In this document: one piece after another, positions 36,350 to 49,296 of the stretch
Layout of the letters: every line of letters starts with the position of its first letter
Position numbering within the stretch: position 1 is the first letter of the stretch
Source: Sialis fuliginosa
Lineage: Eukaryota; Arthropoda; Insecta; Megaloptera; Sialidae
DNA: 64,000 nucleotides
NCBI GenBank assembly: GCA_961205875.1
Contig: OY540818.1
Span: 19,256,761 to 19,320,760, forward strand
Direction of reading: 5' to 3'
Notes under the pieces: model-generated
Databases searched by the model: none
Told to the model about the DNA's origin: nothing
The model's input: only the letters and a program-made list of their open reading frames with translations
Position numbers and translations under genes: made by a program

Positions 36350-37505
36350 AATAATATATTACTTATACCAACGCACAAGAGATCTGCATTGATATTTATC
36401 GTCTTATAAATATTTTAATACTTTTGCATTATAAACAGGTTTCTTTTAAAAAAAACCACATAACCACAAAGCATTTAATATCCTCAGGAAATAAAATAAA
36501 ACGGATGTTTTTTATTCACAAATAAGCAATATTAAATAATACATTTTATTTGACTTTATCTAAAAATAATATACAAAATTATAAAATTATAAATATAATT
36601 ATATGTGTAGGTATATATGCATTATTAAAATTATTGATATGTTGATCAGGCGCGAACTAAACATACATAAGTGAAGATAGAGATATAACCCAACCAATAC
36701 TATATCTTTTTTACACTCATGTTTAAATAAAGACAAACATAGATCCAATATACGCTCTATCTCAATTTTTTTGATGACTCAATTTCATGTACAGTCGCCT
36801 GCATTAATGGTCTTGCAGTTTGTATTCATTTTCGTTTATCACAAACTTAGTAGGCTCCTCCCATTTGTGCAATTATAATATTTAAATCATTTCTCCATGT
36901 ATCAAACAAAGACAGATATTTTGAAATTCATTTGCTAGATAAAGAACTACTCTTCGTTTATAAGACATAGGTACTCATATATATTTGTGCAATTAAATTA
37001 TTATGTAATCTATTGAAAATTGTATACGTAAATTTTGTGGCAATAAATATTTGATATTCCGAATTTTAGTATTTAAATATATTAAACTTGATAGAAAAAG
37101 ATAACCGATGATGTTTGTCTTTAAATTTCAAATCTGTTGTAAGCGATTCTAGCCTTTAGGGTGCCAGACGAGTTCTGCAGGCGACTGTACAGTCCATGCT
37201 CTATGTCTATGGTTGAAAGCAATAAAAAAGATTTGTTTCTATCTTACATAACACTCTCTCTTGTTTTTATGTATTTTTTCTGAGAGGGGGAAGACGCGCC
37301 TGATATTAATTACAAAGCAATGATACATTGTTTTTTTTTGTGCTTTTATTTTTATTCATACAAATACAAGTATTGAGGCTTCCGCGGTGATCTTGATATG
37401 GATCTTGGCTTCTGGGTGTAAGCCGCGTCGATTCGGTCGTGTTATCGGGCAACGTTTCGTCACACATTGCAGTGGACATCAAGATCCATACAAATATAAA
37501 TGAGT
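36350..37505. other. Spacer between genes I and J
   Basis: No gene is visible. It holds a complete CAGTCGCCTGCA element (36792-37187) and one GGCTTCTGGGTGTAA hairpin unit without its partner arm (37376-37463). Confidence 0.55.
36792..37187. mobile_element. Tc1/mariner-type miniature element, copy 2
   Basis: The CAGTCGCCTGCA and TGCAGGCGACTG ends are flanked by TA at 36790-36791 and 37188-37189. The interior closely matches 16519-16896. Confidence 0.85.
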
Positions 37506-40500
37506 TTAGTGACTTTTTTTCACATTTGGCCATACGATACTTTCAATCCATGGTAGGTATGCTGAAATTCTAGTGTAGACGTCTGGTGGGTACATCTGTA
37601 CTTGCATGCCGTGACATAGCTTACTTATGGAAAGTACTCCCACGATATTGTACATGCATTTGTTTATCTCGTTATATATTTGTATGGGGGATCCTCCATA
37701 ACCCTACAATTTAAAAAAAAATAATGAAACCATTGATTATTCTGGGCCTCGGGTTGTCAGAAACTCAAGATGTAAATAGAGAAATATTTCATTTAAAAAA
37801 AGTTAACAAATTATTGTATTAATTATTTTAATAAGTAACTTTTGTTATACGTTTAAACTAAAAATTGTTAAATATTTATTAACTGTTGCCAGTAATAGTG
37901 AACTAAGGAAAAGCAGGGCCCTCGGCAAGGTCCCCATTGTAGACCTCGTTAAAAAACCAAAATCCAATATTTTTTTTTAACAAATTTTAATTGTCTATAT
38001 TAATATCTGAAGACTTGCACTTTTAAAAATCCGTGATTCCAGAAATTACGGGCCCTAGGTAAATGCCTAGGTCAAAGTCAGCCCCTAGTCGTTGGTAGCA
38101 TATAAAATAGCCCCTAAAATCTAATCCAGGTATATAAGATGATGAAAACTAATATACTTATATGAGATAATAGGTCCTTTTCAGTTTATGATTTTTATCT
38201 TGAAATATTGCACCCCTCAAATTGAAATTGTGGACACCTTTTTATAGGGTTTATGTATTTACAAATACTAATATAAAAATCAGGATTAAGTCAAAATATG
38301 CTACATTAAAACAGATAACTAAAGAGGACATTTCAATATAAAAATAAAAGAAAGATCAATGCTCAAAATGAGAACATGTTCTCTTTAAAAGAGATGATCT
38401 ACTGAGCCCTAATTTACCTACTGTGTAACGCGCCACTGCTTCAAATACATACCTCACACACTTCTTCGTCGCCTTCCTGATACCCAGCACAAATCTGGAC
38501 CTGATTTTTGATCGCATGTTTCGTCTTAGACATCCTCTCGAACCAATAATTACATTCATCGGTGCCATATTCGTGAACGGCAAACTTCATCAAGTCCCCG
38601 GTGGTTCCGCTGCCCCATTTCGATATTTCCCAGCCAGAACTGATCAGTGTTGTGGTCGGTAAGTGGTGTGAAGTTTGCAGACAAGCAGGACGCACGTACG
38701 GTGTGAATTTAGCAGTTTTTGATAGACGTATTAATGCTATGTCGTTGTAAATGGACTCGTTTTTGTGTGAGGGATGCTTGATGATTCCTGCGATTGGGAT
38801 TATTTGGGAAGTGGGGTCAGTTATGTCGAAAAGATATCTTTGTGAGCCGAGCAGGATCCAACGGGCTTGGCCACCACTGAAAACAAAAATGGCGATTGTA
38901 GTGACTGACTCATCAACGCATCAGACCTAAAAATGTGGAATTTATTTAAAATTTTAAATAGTGTTCAAATATATGTACAAGGTGTTAAAAATAATGTCTG
39001 ATTTCAGAATAAATTGAAATTACAGACAAAATTAGTAAAGTAAATGCACAGTGCTTCCTCGTGCTAAATTCACAAAGGTAGTTAATTATTGAAGAATTTA
39101 AATAAAAACCGATAGTGTTTATATAAATATCCTGGAATTGGTTAACCATACAATTTTACTAAAAAATATTAGTTCGAAATTTTTTTTAAGATGCACCTAA
39201 TTACTTTTTCGTATATTTTTAATTTTTGACAGTTTCAATGAAAATCTAAATCTATGCAAACGTCAAAATAAGATACAATTTTCACGCAAGTCACCCCTCC
39301 CCCTTACACACAATTTTGATGTCAAGCCAGACCCAACCATCTGACCAAGTTTCATTAATATCGGTTCAGTGGTTCATGAGTTATGCGTGTGACAAAGATT
39401 CAATGGACAGACATACACAGACAGACAGACACGGAACGAAAAGTGTTTATCTTGATCTGAAACGGAAAGATCAATTTAAAATTTTGAAATCGGAGAACAA
39501 TTCTTTGTCTTATTTTTAAACGATCGCAAAGCTTCTCGTATCTTCGATATTGCGAGGAAGCAATAACATACTTACTAAAATGATGAAATTGTACAATGCT
39601 GAGCAGTGATAAGAAATCTTTCACTTATAAGGGAAGCTTCGCAATCTGACCAAATTTTTTCACCGTCTCGAGTATTAAAACCAAGTATGGCCTGGAATAC
39701 AATGCAAAAAATAATAATAACATATTATATTATAGCCGCTTGGGTTATTATATCATGATTTGTAGAAATTAGTTATAACATTAGGTAATCCTTTTTGTAG
39801 AGAGACCTCGAAAAATATGTATTGAGTCAGTTGTTAGCACAGAGTCATGAGAAACACATTAATTTATAAAGTGCCGAAGGTGTTAAAATAAATTTAAGAA
39901 ATAGTGTAGCTACCTTAGCCCTGTAATACAAGCTAAGGAGAATTAAGGCTCTGTGATAGTGACCACCATTTCATATTCTAAATAGTGCAAGTTTTGTGTA
40001 ATAGACATAGTGAAAGATTTTGTATTTGAAATAGTTTTTTAGTAATCGAAATATTTTTAGTTTTTGTGTAATTGATATAGTACCAGCTTTTGTAAAGACA
40101 TAGGGTAAGTGTAGTTAAAATTAAATTTATTTGTTGAGTATAGCAGTGTTTACGTTTCCGAGCACCTACAGGTCATTCTACCGAACCAATTAAAGGTTAA
40201 ATGAAATTATTAAAGTCAGTTGAACCCAAAAACGTTACAATATCTAGAATCTTAAAATTGGCATTGAATTTTTATTACCAAATTTAATATTCTAAATGAT
40301 CTAAATTATAATTAATTCAATCTTACATATTATAAAATTTACTCACCATATGCGGAAACTCCATAGGTTCTGCGGGTGTCAATTTAATTTCATAGTTTGG
40401 AGAAAAACTACAATGTTCTACTTGACTTCCATATTCAATGCATTCTGTTAAAAATATTTTATATATAAATATATTTATGTGTACAAGGGCACTGCCAGTA

Positions 40501-40837
40501 AAGAAAAATAAAACGACCCCCCCCCCCCTTCCGGAAAATAATTTGATCCCGCCTATGTCTACATATATATAATTTATAGATTATGAAATAATAAATATAT
40601 TAATAAATACTCACTTTGTTGGCTTATAGATAATTGTTTTCCCTTTCGGGGAAAAGCACCTGAAAAGCGACATAATTATGTTAAGTATGTATCTTGGTTT
40701 CAAAATGTATTATTGTAAAACTTGCATTATTTATTTATATACAATTAATTTAATTTTCAAATCTACATACCATGATTTTTTTGTATGTTTATAAAAATAA
40801 TTAAAAATAGTGCTAATATTTTTCTAACGAGAAACAT
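37506..40837 (-). CDS. Gene J: divergent serine protease homologue, active site GYGGSP
   Basis: Secreted S1A homologue of 315 residues. Exons: 40837-40771, 40659-40615, 40444-40347, 39691-39576, 38876-38453, 37703-37506; all phases fit. The signal is MFLVRKILALFLIIFINI. TAQHC keeps His57 and YNDIALI keeps Asp102, but GYGGSP has Tyr for Asp194 and Gly for Ser195. The GWG motif is GWE. Residue 189 is Glu. A second acidic tract (YQEGDEEVCE) precedes the active-site loop. The last exon carries a longer loop (CHGMQVQMYPPDVYTRI) than its paralogues. Relative to C-I it is the most diverged non-clip member. It is expected to be non-catalytic. Confidence 0.88.
39035..39562. mobile_element. TGCTTCCTCG-type element in gene J
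   Basis: It has the AAGTAAATGCACAGTGCTTC leader, GTTATGCGTGTGACAAAGAT and the GCGAGGAAGCA terminus. It ends directly next to the His57 exon. Confidence 0.7.
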
Positions 40838-41116
40838 TTTTGATCACGCACTGAACTCTAGTGTACCTGTATTTAAGAAAGAATACAGATATCGTCTTTT
40901 TATAGAAAACCCGTTATCTCGCTCGCAAAATTGCACTTGTTCTAATCGCCGCGTGACCGCAAATATTACATTTGTCAGGAAATAATATAATTATGTATGT
41001 GTATATTATTATTTATATTTTATTTGAATTACTTATATTTGTTATAAATATGTATTAATTAAAACAGGAAACAGCTTGGGCGTAGCTAGGGTGGGGCAAG
41101 AGGTGGATTGCCCCCG

Positions 41117-41564
41117 GCATATATACGAAATATAACGAGCCTCAATATAACGATTTCCTCGATTTAACAAATTTTTCGTAAGAACTGCGCGTAAGAGCTA
41201 ATGCAAAATATACCTTTATATTACGAATACATTTGTCAACAACCTCTTTATAACGAATTTTTCGACAGGTTTAAATTTTTCGTAAGACAATCATTATTGT
41301 TTTTTTTGCTGTTTGTCACTGTTGCTAGTTTTAAAGTTGCAATGGGTGAAAAACAAAAAAGGTGTTCCTTAACCATCGCAAAGAAACGAGAAATCATTAA
41401 GTATGTTGACGAGAATCCTACAACGACATCGCTACATTCTTACTTTGTTATAACGAATTGTAGACCAACCTAACCTTTATATAACAAACCTCACTGTAAC
41501 AAATTACTTGGTATAACGAATATTTTCTACTTCCCTTCAGTTTTGTTATATCGAGGTTGCACTG
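41117..41564 (+). mobile_element. Tigger-like remnant with CENP-B-type HTH start
   Basis: The right end is GGTTGCACTG followed by TA, typical of Tigger ends (complement CAGTGCAACCTCGATATAAC). Inside, MGEKQKRCSLTIAKKREII resembles the N-terminal helix-turn-helix of Tigger/CENP-B proteins, and the frame stops soon after. The left end is incomplete. It lies in the J-K spacer. Confidence 0.7.
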
Positions 41565-41786
41565 TATATAGCTTATTAATTTAAATAATAAGTAATAAAA
41601 TTTGTAGTTAAATATGAATAATTTTATTTATTTTAAATAAATTTAAATTACATTAAATATAACAGCAGCAGGTAAAATAACTTCAGAGGATACAGAACAG
41701 AAATCTTACGTTATTTAAACTCGTGTGTTTCAATTATAAACTTGCTTCTTTTGAATTAACCAACTGCTAATGGACATATTTCTCAA

Positions 41787-44700
41787 TTAAGAAGTTTTCC
41801 AGACTACACTTTCTATCCAAGGTACGTAGTTCGACACTCTGGTGTACAATCCGGGAACACTGGGAGCACATGTTCCAAATGACGTAATTCCTACTATTTT
41901 GTACATGCAGTAAATATCCTTGTCGTCAATTTCTAAAGGCGATCCTGAAATATCCTACAAAAACAAAAATAGATCTAAAAAAACCGAGACTATGTTGTAT
42001 ATATTTATAAGGTACTGGCGCCAATTATGGTCGCTATAAGAGTAAGATTTACTTACTGTACCAAAGTCCGCAAATATAGTTTTTTTTTTTTTTAAATTAT
42101 AGCCTTTTATTTTGTTTATGTTTTGGATAAAGTAAAACCAGCAATGAGCACGCAGTGATGGACACTTGCTAATGATAAGTACTACGACACAAAAGATATA
42201 AAAGAGAGAATCGTCAAATTTGAAACAATGTAAAGCAGTTGCTATGATAATATAATAATTAATTAATAAATCATACTAATAATAAGTTTAAATATCCAAC
42301 ATTTTGACACCTATTGGCCTCATGTCACCAAATCACGCTGTAAGACAGTTAAATGTACATATATAGATTAATATTCAGAAATGGTAGTAACCAAATATCA
42401 TTACTGGGGTCATATCCAAGACTGGTGCCACTATCTTATAACTTTCAAAAATGTATATATTACCTGACAGTATTTTATTTTATCTTGTGGCGACGCACAG
42501 ATCTGGGTTTCTGGTAAAACGCCATGTTTTAGTTTCCTGTTAATTGCAGTTGAATAAGAATTATTGCAAGTAGATACGTCGGTGATTTTCATGTTATCAA
42601 AAGATATAGCTTTAATATTTCGATCGAATTGATTCCAACCATGTGATATGACTCTTTGTTCAGGTATATCTAATTCATTTTGCAGACATGCAGGTCTTAC
42701 ATGTGCTGTGAATATGACATCTTTGTCTAATTGAATCAGGCCGATATCATGGTAAATGCTAGGCGGTTTGTAATCGGGATGAAGGAACTTTTGCACGATG
42801 GAGAAATCTTGAGTATACTCGGTTGAATTTGAGTTTATATCGATAGCTCCAAGTCGAACTGAATTTATTTGTATTCTGTGAAAAATAGATTTAGATAATT
42901 TACGAAAATTTGACATAGAAATCCCGGAGGAGGCTAAAAATTAGTTGACTATTCTTTCATAATAATAATTCAATTGAAATGTCACAAATCTGTTTTATTT
43001 ATGCTATAAGTCCTGTGCAAACATATAATTTTTAATCGAATAACCGAAATAGTTCTAACTAGGAGAAAAAGTAATATCTTTTTGTGGGGCCCCCTCTGTA
43101 GGGGGGGGCTAGTGTGCCTTATTTATAAATCCATTACTGGTTATAAAATTGAACTCTAATAAAGAAAGCAAGTTAGGAATATTGGTAAATAATTTATACT
43201 TACTCATTTCTGAAATTACCCAAACAATGTGCAACAGTTAGAACAAATCTTTCACTTATTAAAGAGCCAAGACAATCCCAGACGTACGTGTCATTTTCTT
43301 TGCGTCCAATCAATGCCTAGACAACAATTAATTTAATAATTTCAATGCACATTCAGAAGCGAAAACGATTAACTATCAACTTCACTTTTTATCATTTTGC
43401 CTCCTTTATTAGCTATAAGAGGTGTACCGTAATTCACTACTATTATATTTTAATTATAAAAACATAGATTATTATCTTAAATTAATATAACATTGTTCTA
43501 TATGGTATTTCTTTAATAAAATACATTAAATTGCGTTTTCTACATATTCTTCAATTTTTACAGCTTCGTAAAATTATTTGTATAGCAGACGTTCTTTTCG
43601 ATCGAATGTAATTACATTTAGTGTCAATAATAATATAATATAAAAATAATAATAATATAATAGTAGTGACGTTAAAATATTCACTTTAAATCTACATCGT
43701 GACTTCCGGCCGGAATTCCGGTACACCTCTATAAGCTATGTAGGTATAAGTCAGTGGTGAAACGTCCATGGAAGCAGTGCTTTCCTTTCTTTATGGGTAA
43801 ATTAATACAAATCTGTGTTTTCAGTTAATAAATAATTTAAAAATATACGTCTTTATGCGTAACTCAAACATTTTAATCAAAAATAGCATTTAATATTAAT
43901 TTACACGCTTAATTATAAAACTATAATACCTCTACGTCTTATTTTCTTGTATTTTAGTCGATATTTGTATGAAGAGATGAAGTTCACTGCAGGAAATTTC
44001 ACTAAAAAATTTCGAATTTTTTATTTCGTTAAAAGTATGTTTATTGTATAGAAAATGACGTGAAAAGTTGAATGTTTCAAATCGCAGGTCTGTATCTCAA
44101 ACCGTTCTCGAGATATAGCCTCTCAAAGTTTTAGTTTTTTCAAATTTTTGGAGAAAAAAGGTCATAACTTTTGAACGTGTGGTCGGAATTGATTTTAGTT
44201 GACGGATTTGGAATCAGCGTGTCGAAATCTATATAATGACATGTACAATACCTTTAAACTCAAGAAAAAAAATTTCGCGAAAAATCGAAAAAATTCAAAG
44301 GGGTATACCTTAAAAAAATGTCGATTTTTGACGAAATTTTTTTTTTCGAATTTTAAAGTATTATACATGTCATTATATAGATTTTGACACGCTGATTTCA
44401 AATCCGTCAACTAAAATCAATTCCGACCACGCGTTCAAAAGTTATGGCCATTTTTCTCCAAAAATTTGAAAAAACTAAAACTTTGAGAGGCTATATCTCG
44501 AGAACGGTTTGAGATACAGACCTGCGGTTTGAAACAAACAACTTTTCACGTCATTTTCTATACAATAAACATACTTTTAACGAAATCAAAAATTCTAAAT
44601 TTTTTAGTGAAATATCCTGCAACTCGTCATACAAATATCGACTAAAATACAAGAAAATAAGACGTAGAATCATTTAGTTACTATAGAAATATATAAGAAT

Positions 44701-46029
44701 TTATTTTAAAAAGTAAAAGCTTGAACTAAAGCTGTTTCATAACTATATAGGTTTTTTTTGTTAATATGAGGGGGAGAATTGGTATCAGTTGTTACTTACC
44801 AAATGAGGGTACTCTCGTGATAATATAATATCACCTCTAACAATCAAATCTTCTCGATAACATTGATCTACATACATTTTAACAATATGATTCAGTGCTT
44901 GTTTCCACGCATACACACTATTGCCATATTCTAAACATTCTGTAAATATAATAAAACATTAATATATAAAAAAAAATTAGTTAAAAACGACTTCAAATAT
45001 ATCTCCTATCTAGTTAATCCGTTTATAAAAATATCAACTGTTTTCTTTTATTTTGTATAATTATTAGAGATTGGAAAAATAGTTTTTCAACTATTGCGTA
45101 AAAATGCATTTATTGTAATTTTTATTACATATCTCCACCGTTTTCAGAAAACTGGTTTGATTGAACACAATTTGAAATCAACTATTTGCAACTACTTTTC
45201 CAACTATTACTGCTTCGTTTGCACTAATTATTATTAAATCGTAAAAAAAACTATTTACCAACTATTTTCCGAAAAAAAATTCAACTAGTAACTATTACAT
45301 TAAAAATAACAACTATTTTTCCAATCTCTAATAATTATTTACTTCTAACTTTTGAACGAATCGTATTAATATTATAATAATTATTATTATTTAAAATAAC
45401 ATTATAAATATTTACTTTGTTCGTTGATTCTTTTTGGTGTAACTTTTTCTGTTGTTGTTAATTGATTATTGCTACAACAAACTATGGATTTTCCATCTTT
45501 GGAAGCACAAACAGACGGTGTTTGTCCTTTCTTTATGTCATCCACGACCTGAGGACATTGGGGAAGCAAAGTACATATCCCTGTTTCATTTTTAGATGTC
45601 ATACATGAAGAACCTATAATTTTAAATAAAAAGTTTTCAGGCGAACATCACAAATTTTTTTCAACATTCTACACACTAAAACCGTATAGTCCTACTGTAC
45701 AGATCAAAAACTAGGATCATGTTTAATTTGGATCTACACACAGTAAAAAAATATTATTCATAATTTTTAAAATTGGTCTTTTTTGGACCTTGTGCTCATG
45801 AGATCTTCTGATTGGCAAATCATTAACTACATCATACTTCGGTTTCAGCCAATTTAACTGTACCCTAATTTACAAAGGTTTTGTGCGGGGTTTTTTCAAT
45901 AAATTTATTAATAATAATATTATTTATTCAAGAAATGTAAAAATAATAAATTATGAATAATAATCATACCTTCTTGACCTTCTGCAAACGTCGTTGATAA
46001 ATGTGGATGTTTTGATTTATAGAATTGAA
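41787..46029 (-). CDS. Gene K: clip-domain serine protease homologue, active site DISGSP, start unresolved
   Basis: Clip-domain S1A homologue. Exons: 46029-45970 (probable), 45613-45416 (clip), 44939-44800, 43316-43204, 42875-42464, 41954-41787; phases agree from the clip exon on. The clip domain runs from GSSCMTSKNE to IVCC. TVAHC (His57), YHDIGLI (Asp102) and Ser195 are kept, but the active site reads CQ-DISGSP, so Gly193 is Asp, Asp194 is Ile and Gly197 is Ser. Residue 189 is Lys, GWG is GWN, and the activation region reads DLIVRGD. The exon at 45970 ends in FAEGQE as in M, yet upstream of it the frame meets a stop without an ATG or hydrophobic leader. Either the signal is on an unseen exon or the copy has lost its start. 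A palindromic element and a TAGAGATTGG element lie in its introns. Confidence 0.78.
42007..42439. mobile_element. ATAAGGTA miniature element, copy 2 (inverted)
   Basis: ATAAGGTACTGGCGCC at the left and CCAAGACTGGTGCCACTATC at the right form the terminal repeats. It lies in the last intron of gene K and is inverted relative to copy 1. Confidence 0.7.
43752..44780 (+). mobile_element. hAT-type element with palindromic core, copy 2 (right end lost)
   Basis: It starts CAGTGGTGAAACGTCCATGG as copy 3 does, carries the palindrome at 43932-44666, and shares the right flank (AATATATAAGAATTTATTTT) with copy 3, but breaks off before the terminal repeat, about 20 bp from an exon of gene K. Confidence 0.78.
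45065..45330. mobile_element. TAGAGATTGGAAAAATAGTT miniature element
   Basis: Perfect terminal inverted repeats TAGAGATTGGAAAAATAGTT and its complement are 266 bp apart. The interior repeats the word AACTATT many times. It lies in an intron of gene K. Confidence 0.75.
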
Positions 46030-46799
46030 CTAAATGATTTTAAATTAAAGCCATTATTTATATCTGATATATGTTGCTTGGAAAATACACATAACATTTT
46101 ATATAAAGTTATTAAAAAATCGCGTTATTCCCATTTCTTTTATAAATAAAATAGATATGAATTAATAATATAATTAGTCGTAAGGGTTACTGGGTAAAAC
46201 CCAATATAATATAATTTTAAAAATAAAAAGTACCTATAAAAATGTAATAACATTATTTTTATAAGGTTACTTTTTTACTATTAATTTAATAATACAAAAA
46301 ATATATTATCGACGTAAAATTTAGGTTCAACTTAAGACTAAGGAACACTTTGCTAAGGAACTGAAATAAGTTTGAGCGGTGAGACCGGGCATTAATGTCT
46401 TATTTCTGGAAATTTAAAAGCAGTAAGATGTGATTTATTGCCTTTGTATTCTGTAGCAAAAACAGAACTACTGTTTTTTTTTCATTGTTTTAATTATTTA
46501 ATTAGTTTTTTTTTTGTTAGAGGTAAAACGCAGAAATCCAGTTTTTTTTCAATGTATTTTATTGAGATCAAAATAAAAGTTAGTAATACAATAATCTTTG
46601 TTTAATGAGTATCGAATTACAAAATCTTAAATAGTAATTATTTAAACAGGAAAAAAAATTGAAACAATATTTTCTTAATATAAAAATTATTTCTCTTTAA
46701 AGCAATATTTTCTCTTGCTTTATCTAACGCAAGTTATAACTACAACGTTCAGCAGCTTCCTGTGAAGTTAGGATGCCCACAGCTGTTGTAAAATCATAA
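46030..46799. other. Spacer between genes K and L
   Basis: AT-rich with no convincing gene. I looked here on the minus strand for a signal-peptide exon for gene K; one ATG-led hydrophobic stretch near 46140-46240 has no donor in the right phase, so it was not adopted. Confidence 0.45.
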
Positions 46800-49296
46800 T
46801 TAAGAAGTTTGCCAGACAGTGTTCTCTATCCAAAGTACGTAGTTCGACACTCTGGTGTACAATCCGGCAATGTTATTAGCGCAAGTTCCAAATGAAGAGA
46901 TTCCTACTATTTTGTACATGCAGTAAACGTCCTTGTTGGGTATTGCTAAAGGTGAACCTGAAACATCCTGAAAAAAAATCCAAGAATTTCACAGTTTATT
47001 TTAGATGGAAATTCGAGGCTTTGTGGCCAGAAATACTTCTGAATAAGACTTTAACATGACGAAAGCATAGTTCAAAAGGTGACAAAAAAGGAAGACAAGT
47101 AAAACAAAATTGATAAGGATGAAAGAAAATATAAAAAATAATTTCTCGTTTTTAAATTTGTACCTGACAATAATCATCTCTATGCGCATGCTGTGGTTTG
47201 GTACAGATCTGGATGTCTGGTAAAACGCCTTGACTTAGTATACTGTCAATGCCGAACGAGTAAGAATTATTGCAAGCGGATATTTCAGTAATTTCCATTC
47301 CAACAAATGTTATATCTCTTTTATTAGATCGTTCCCAACCGTGAGCTATGGCTTTTTGGCTGGTAATTTCAAATTCATTTTGTAGACAAGCTGGTCTTAC
47401 ATGTGGTGTAAATTTTACATCTCGGTCTAATTGAATCAGACCGATATCGTTATAGGAACTTAGACGTCTATAGTTTGGATGTTGGAACTTTTGTACGATT
47501 GAAAAATCCTGGATGTTTTCGGTTGAATTTGAGTTGGTATTGACAGCTCCAAGTCGAACTGAATTTAATTGTAATCTGTGAAAAATATATTAGAACCATT
47601 TAATATTGAAATCTATTAATTTTGTTTAATTTTTTTAAATACTTACTCTTCTACGTAATTATCTAGACAATGTGCAGCGGTTAGAACAAATCTTTCGCTT
47701 ATTAGAGACCCAAGACAATCCCAGACATACGTATCATTTTCCTTTCGTCCAATCAATGCCTATAGATAACATTTTTAGTTCCACAATTAATTTTTTATAG
47801 AAAAAATATCGAATTATATTATATAGTAAATCGTGTATTTATTTTAAGCACTATTCCCCCCCCCCCCTACACACACAAGTTAATGAAAGTATTTTTCTGT
47901 CAGAATATTTATTTTACAATGTCTGGATTTCTGAGTATTAGTCGGTACTTACCAAATGTGGATACTCTCGTGGTAATATATTGTCACCTCTGATAAGGAA
48001 ATTAGCTTGAAAACATTGATCCACTTTTATATGTTCAGTATTATTATTAGGAGGGGCCCACGAATAAACAGTCTCGCCATATTCTAAACATTCTATAAAT
48101 ATAATAAAATTTAAATGTTAATATATAGCATCACAACATTTACATGAAGGAGCTGTCAGAAGTCCAGTTGACACAAATAACATAAATGTATAAGGTACTG
48201 GCACCATTCTTGGATATGACCCCATTTTTAATTAAATGTACTGAATTAGAAATATTTGTTGATATTTGATTACTACCATTTCTGAATATAAATCTATATA
48301 CATTTAACTGTCTTACAGCGTGATTTGATGATAATCGGCCAATAGGTGTCAAAATGATGGACACTTAAACTAATTATTAGTATAATTTATTTATTAATTA
48401 TTACATTATCATAGCAACTGCTTTACATTATTTCAAATTGAACAATTCTTTCTTTTATATCTTTTGTGTCGTAGTACTTATCATTAGCAAGTGTCCATCA
48501 CAGTTTATGTTTTTACTGGAGAAAAAACATAAACAAAATAACAGGCTATAATATAAAAAACAAACTATATTTGCGGATTGGTAATTAAATTGATTAAATA
48601 AAGAGTTACTTGTTTTATTAGTAACATGAGTTCATGAGAATTACAAAAAAGAAGCCCGTCAATCACAAAAACAGTAAACTAGTGCCAGTACCTTATAAAA
48701 AAATAAGATGGGCGTTACCATTTTCCAAAGGGGCGCTAAAAAAAATTAGTTTTTTTTGTTATTAATTAAAATAACATTATAAATAATTACTTTGTTCGTT
48801 GATTCTTTTAGGTATAACTTTTTCTATTGTTGTAGTTAATAACTGATTATCACAACAAATTATCGAAATATTCTCTTTAAATCCACAATTAGGTGGCGAT
48901 GCCCCTTTCTTTATTTGATCCATCGCTTGGGGGCATTGAGGGAGTAAAGTACATATCCCTGTTTCATTTTTAGATGTCGTACATAAAGAACCTATAATTG
49001 TAAATAAAAACCTAGGTTTATAAGTGTACATAGAAACTAACTAAGTACTAATATTTTTTAGTAAAATTGTATAAAAATTAAATGGTTAACCAATTTATCG
49101 GTTTTTATTTAAATTGTTGAATAATTAACTACCTTTGGTAAAATTAGTACGAGGAAGCACTGTGCATTTACTTGGCAGATGTTTTTTTTGAAATTCATTA
49201 ATTATGTAAATTATATATTATTTAAGTACACTTACCTTCTTGATATTGTCCATAAGTTGTTGATAAAGTAACAAAAAGAATAAGTAAATAGATCAT
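46800..49296 (-). CDS. Gene L: clip-domain serine protease homologue, active site DVSGSP
   Basis: Clip-domain S1A homologue of 364 residues. Exons: 49296-49236, 48991-48791 (clip), 48092-47953, 47759-47647, 47575-47164, 46967-46800; all phases fit. The signal is MIYLLILFVTLSTTYG. The clip domain runs from GSLCTTSKNE to SIICC. TAAHC (His57), YNDIGLI (Asp102) and Ser195 are present, but the active site is DVSGSP, so Gly193 is Asp and Asp194 is Val. Residue 189 is Asp. GWG is GWE. The activation region is NFLIRGDN, with no basic residue directly before an IVGG-like start. K, L and M form a separate subfamily: same phases, a 140-155-nt exon in place of the 98-nt one, and QNEFEI-type insertions. 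Whether the intact triad can work without Asp194 is open. Confidence 0.9.
48190..48696. mobile_element. ATAAGGTA miniature element, copy 3
   Basis: Ends ATAAGGTACTGGCACC and the complement of AGTGCCAGTACCTTAT; the interior shares CTTGGATATGACCCC and GTCGTAGTACTTATCATTAG with copies 1 and 2. It lies in an intron of gene L. Confidence 0.75.
49080..49195. mobile_element. Left part of a TGCTTCCTCG-type element (inverted)
   Basis: TACGAGGAAGCACTGTGCAT and TTACTTGGCAGATG are the complement of the leader seen at 17280. It lies in the first intron of gene L. Confidence 0.65.

Noticed and set aside
37306-37533. Minus-strand frame with a leader-like start (MAKCEKKSLNSF)
   Set aside because: It begins out of frame inside the last exon of gene J and runs through a hairpin repeat; no acceptor, donor or relatives.
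41201-41473. Plus-strand 90-codon frame as a host gene
   Set aside because: It lies inside a Tigger-like element and matches only the transposase N-terminal helix-turn-helix before stopping.
46140-46240. Possible signal exon for gene K
   Set aside because: An ATG-led hydrophobic stretch is present on the minus strand, but no donor gives the required phase with 46029.
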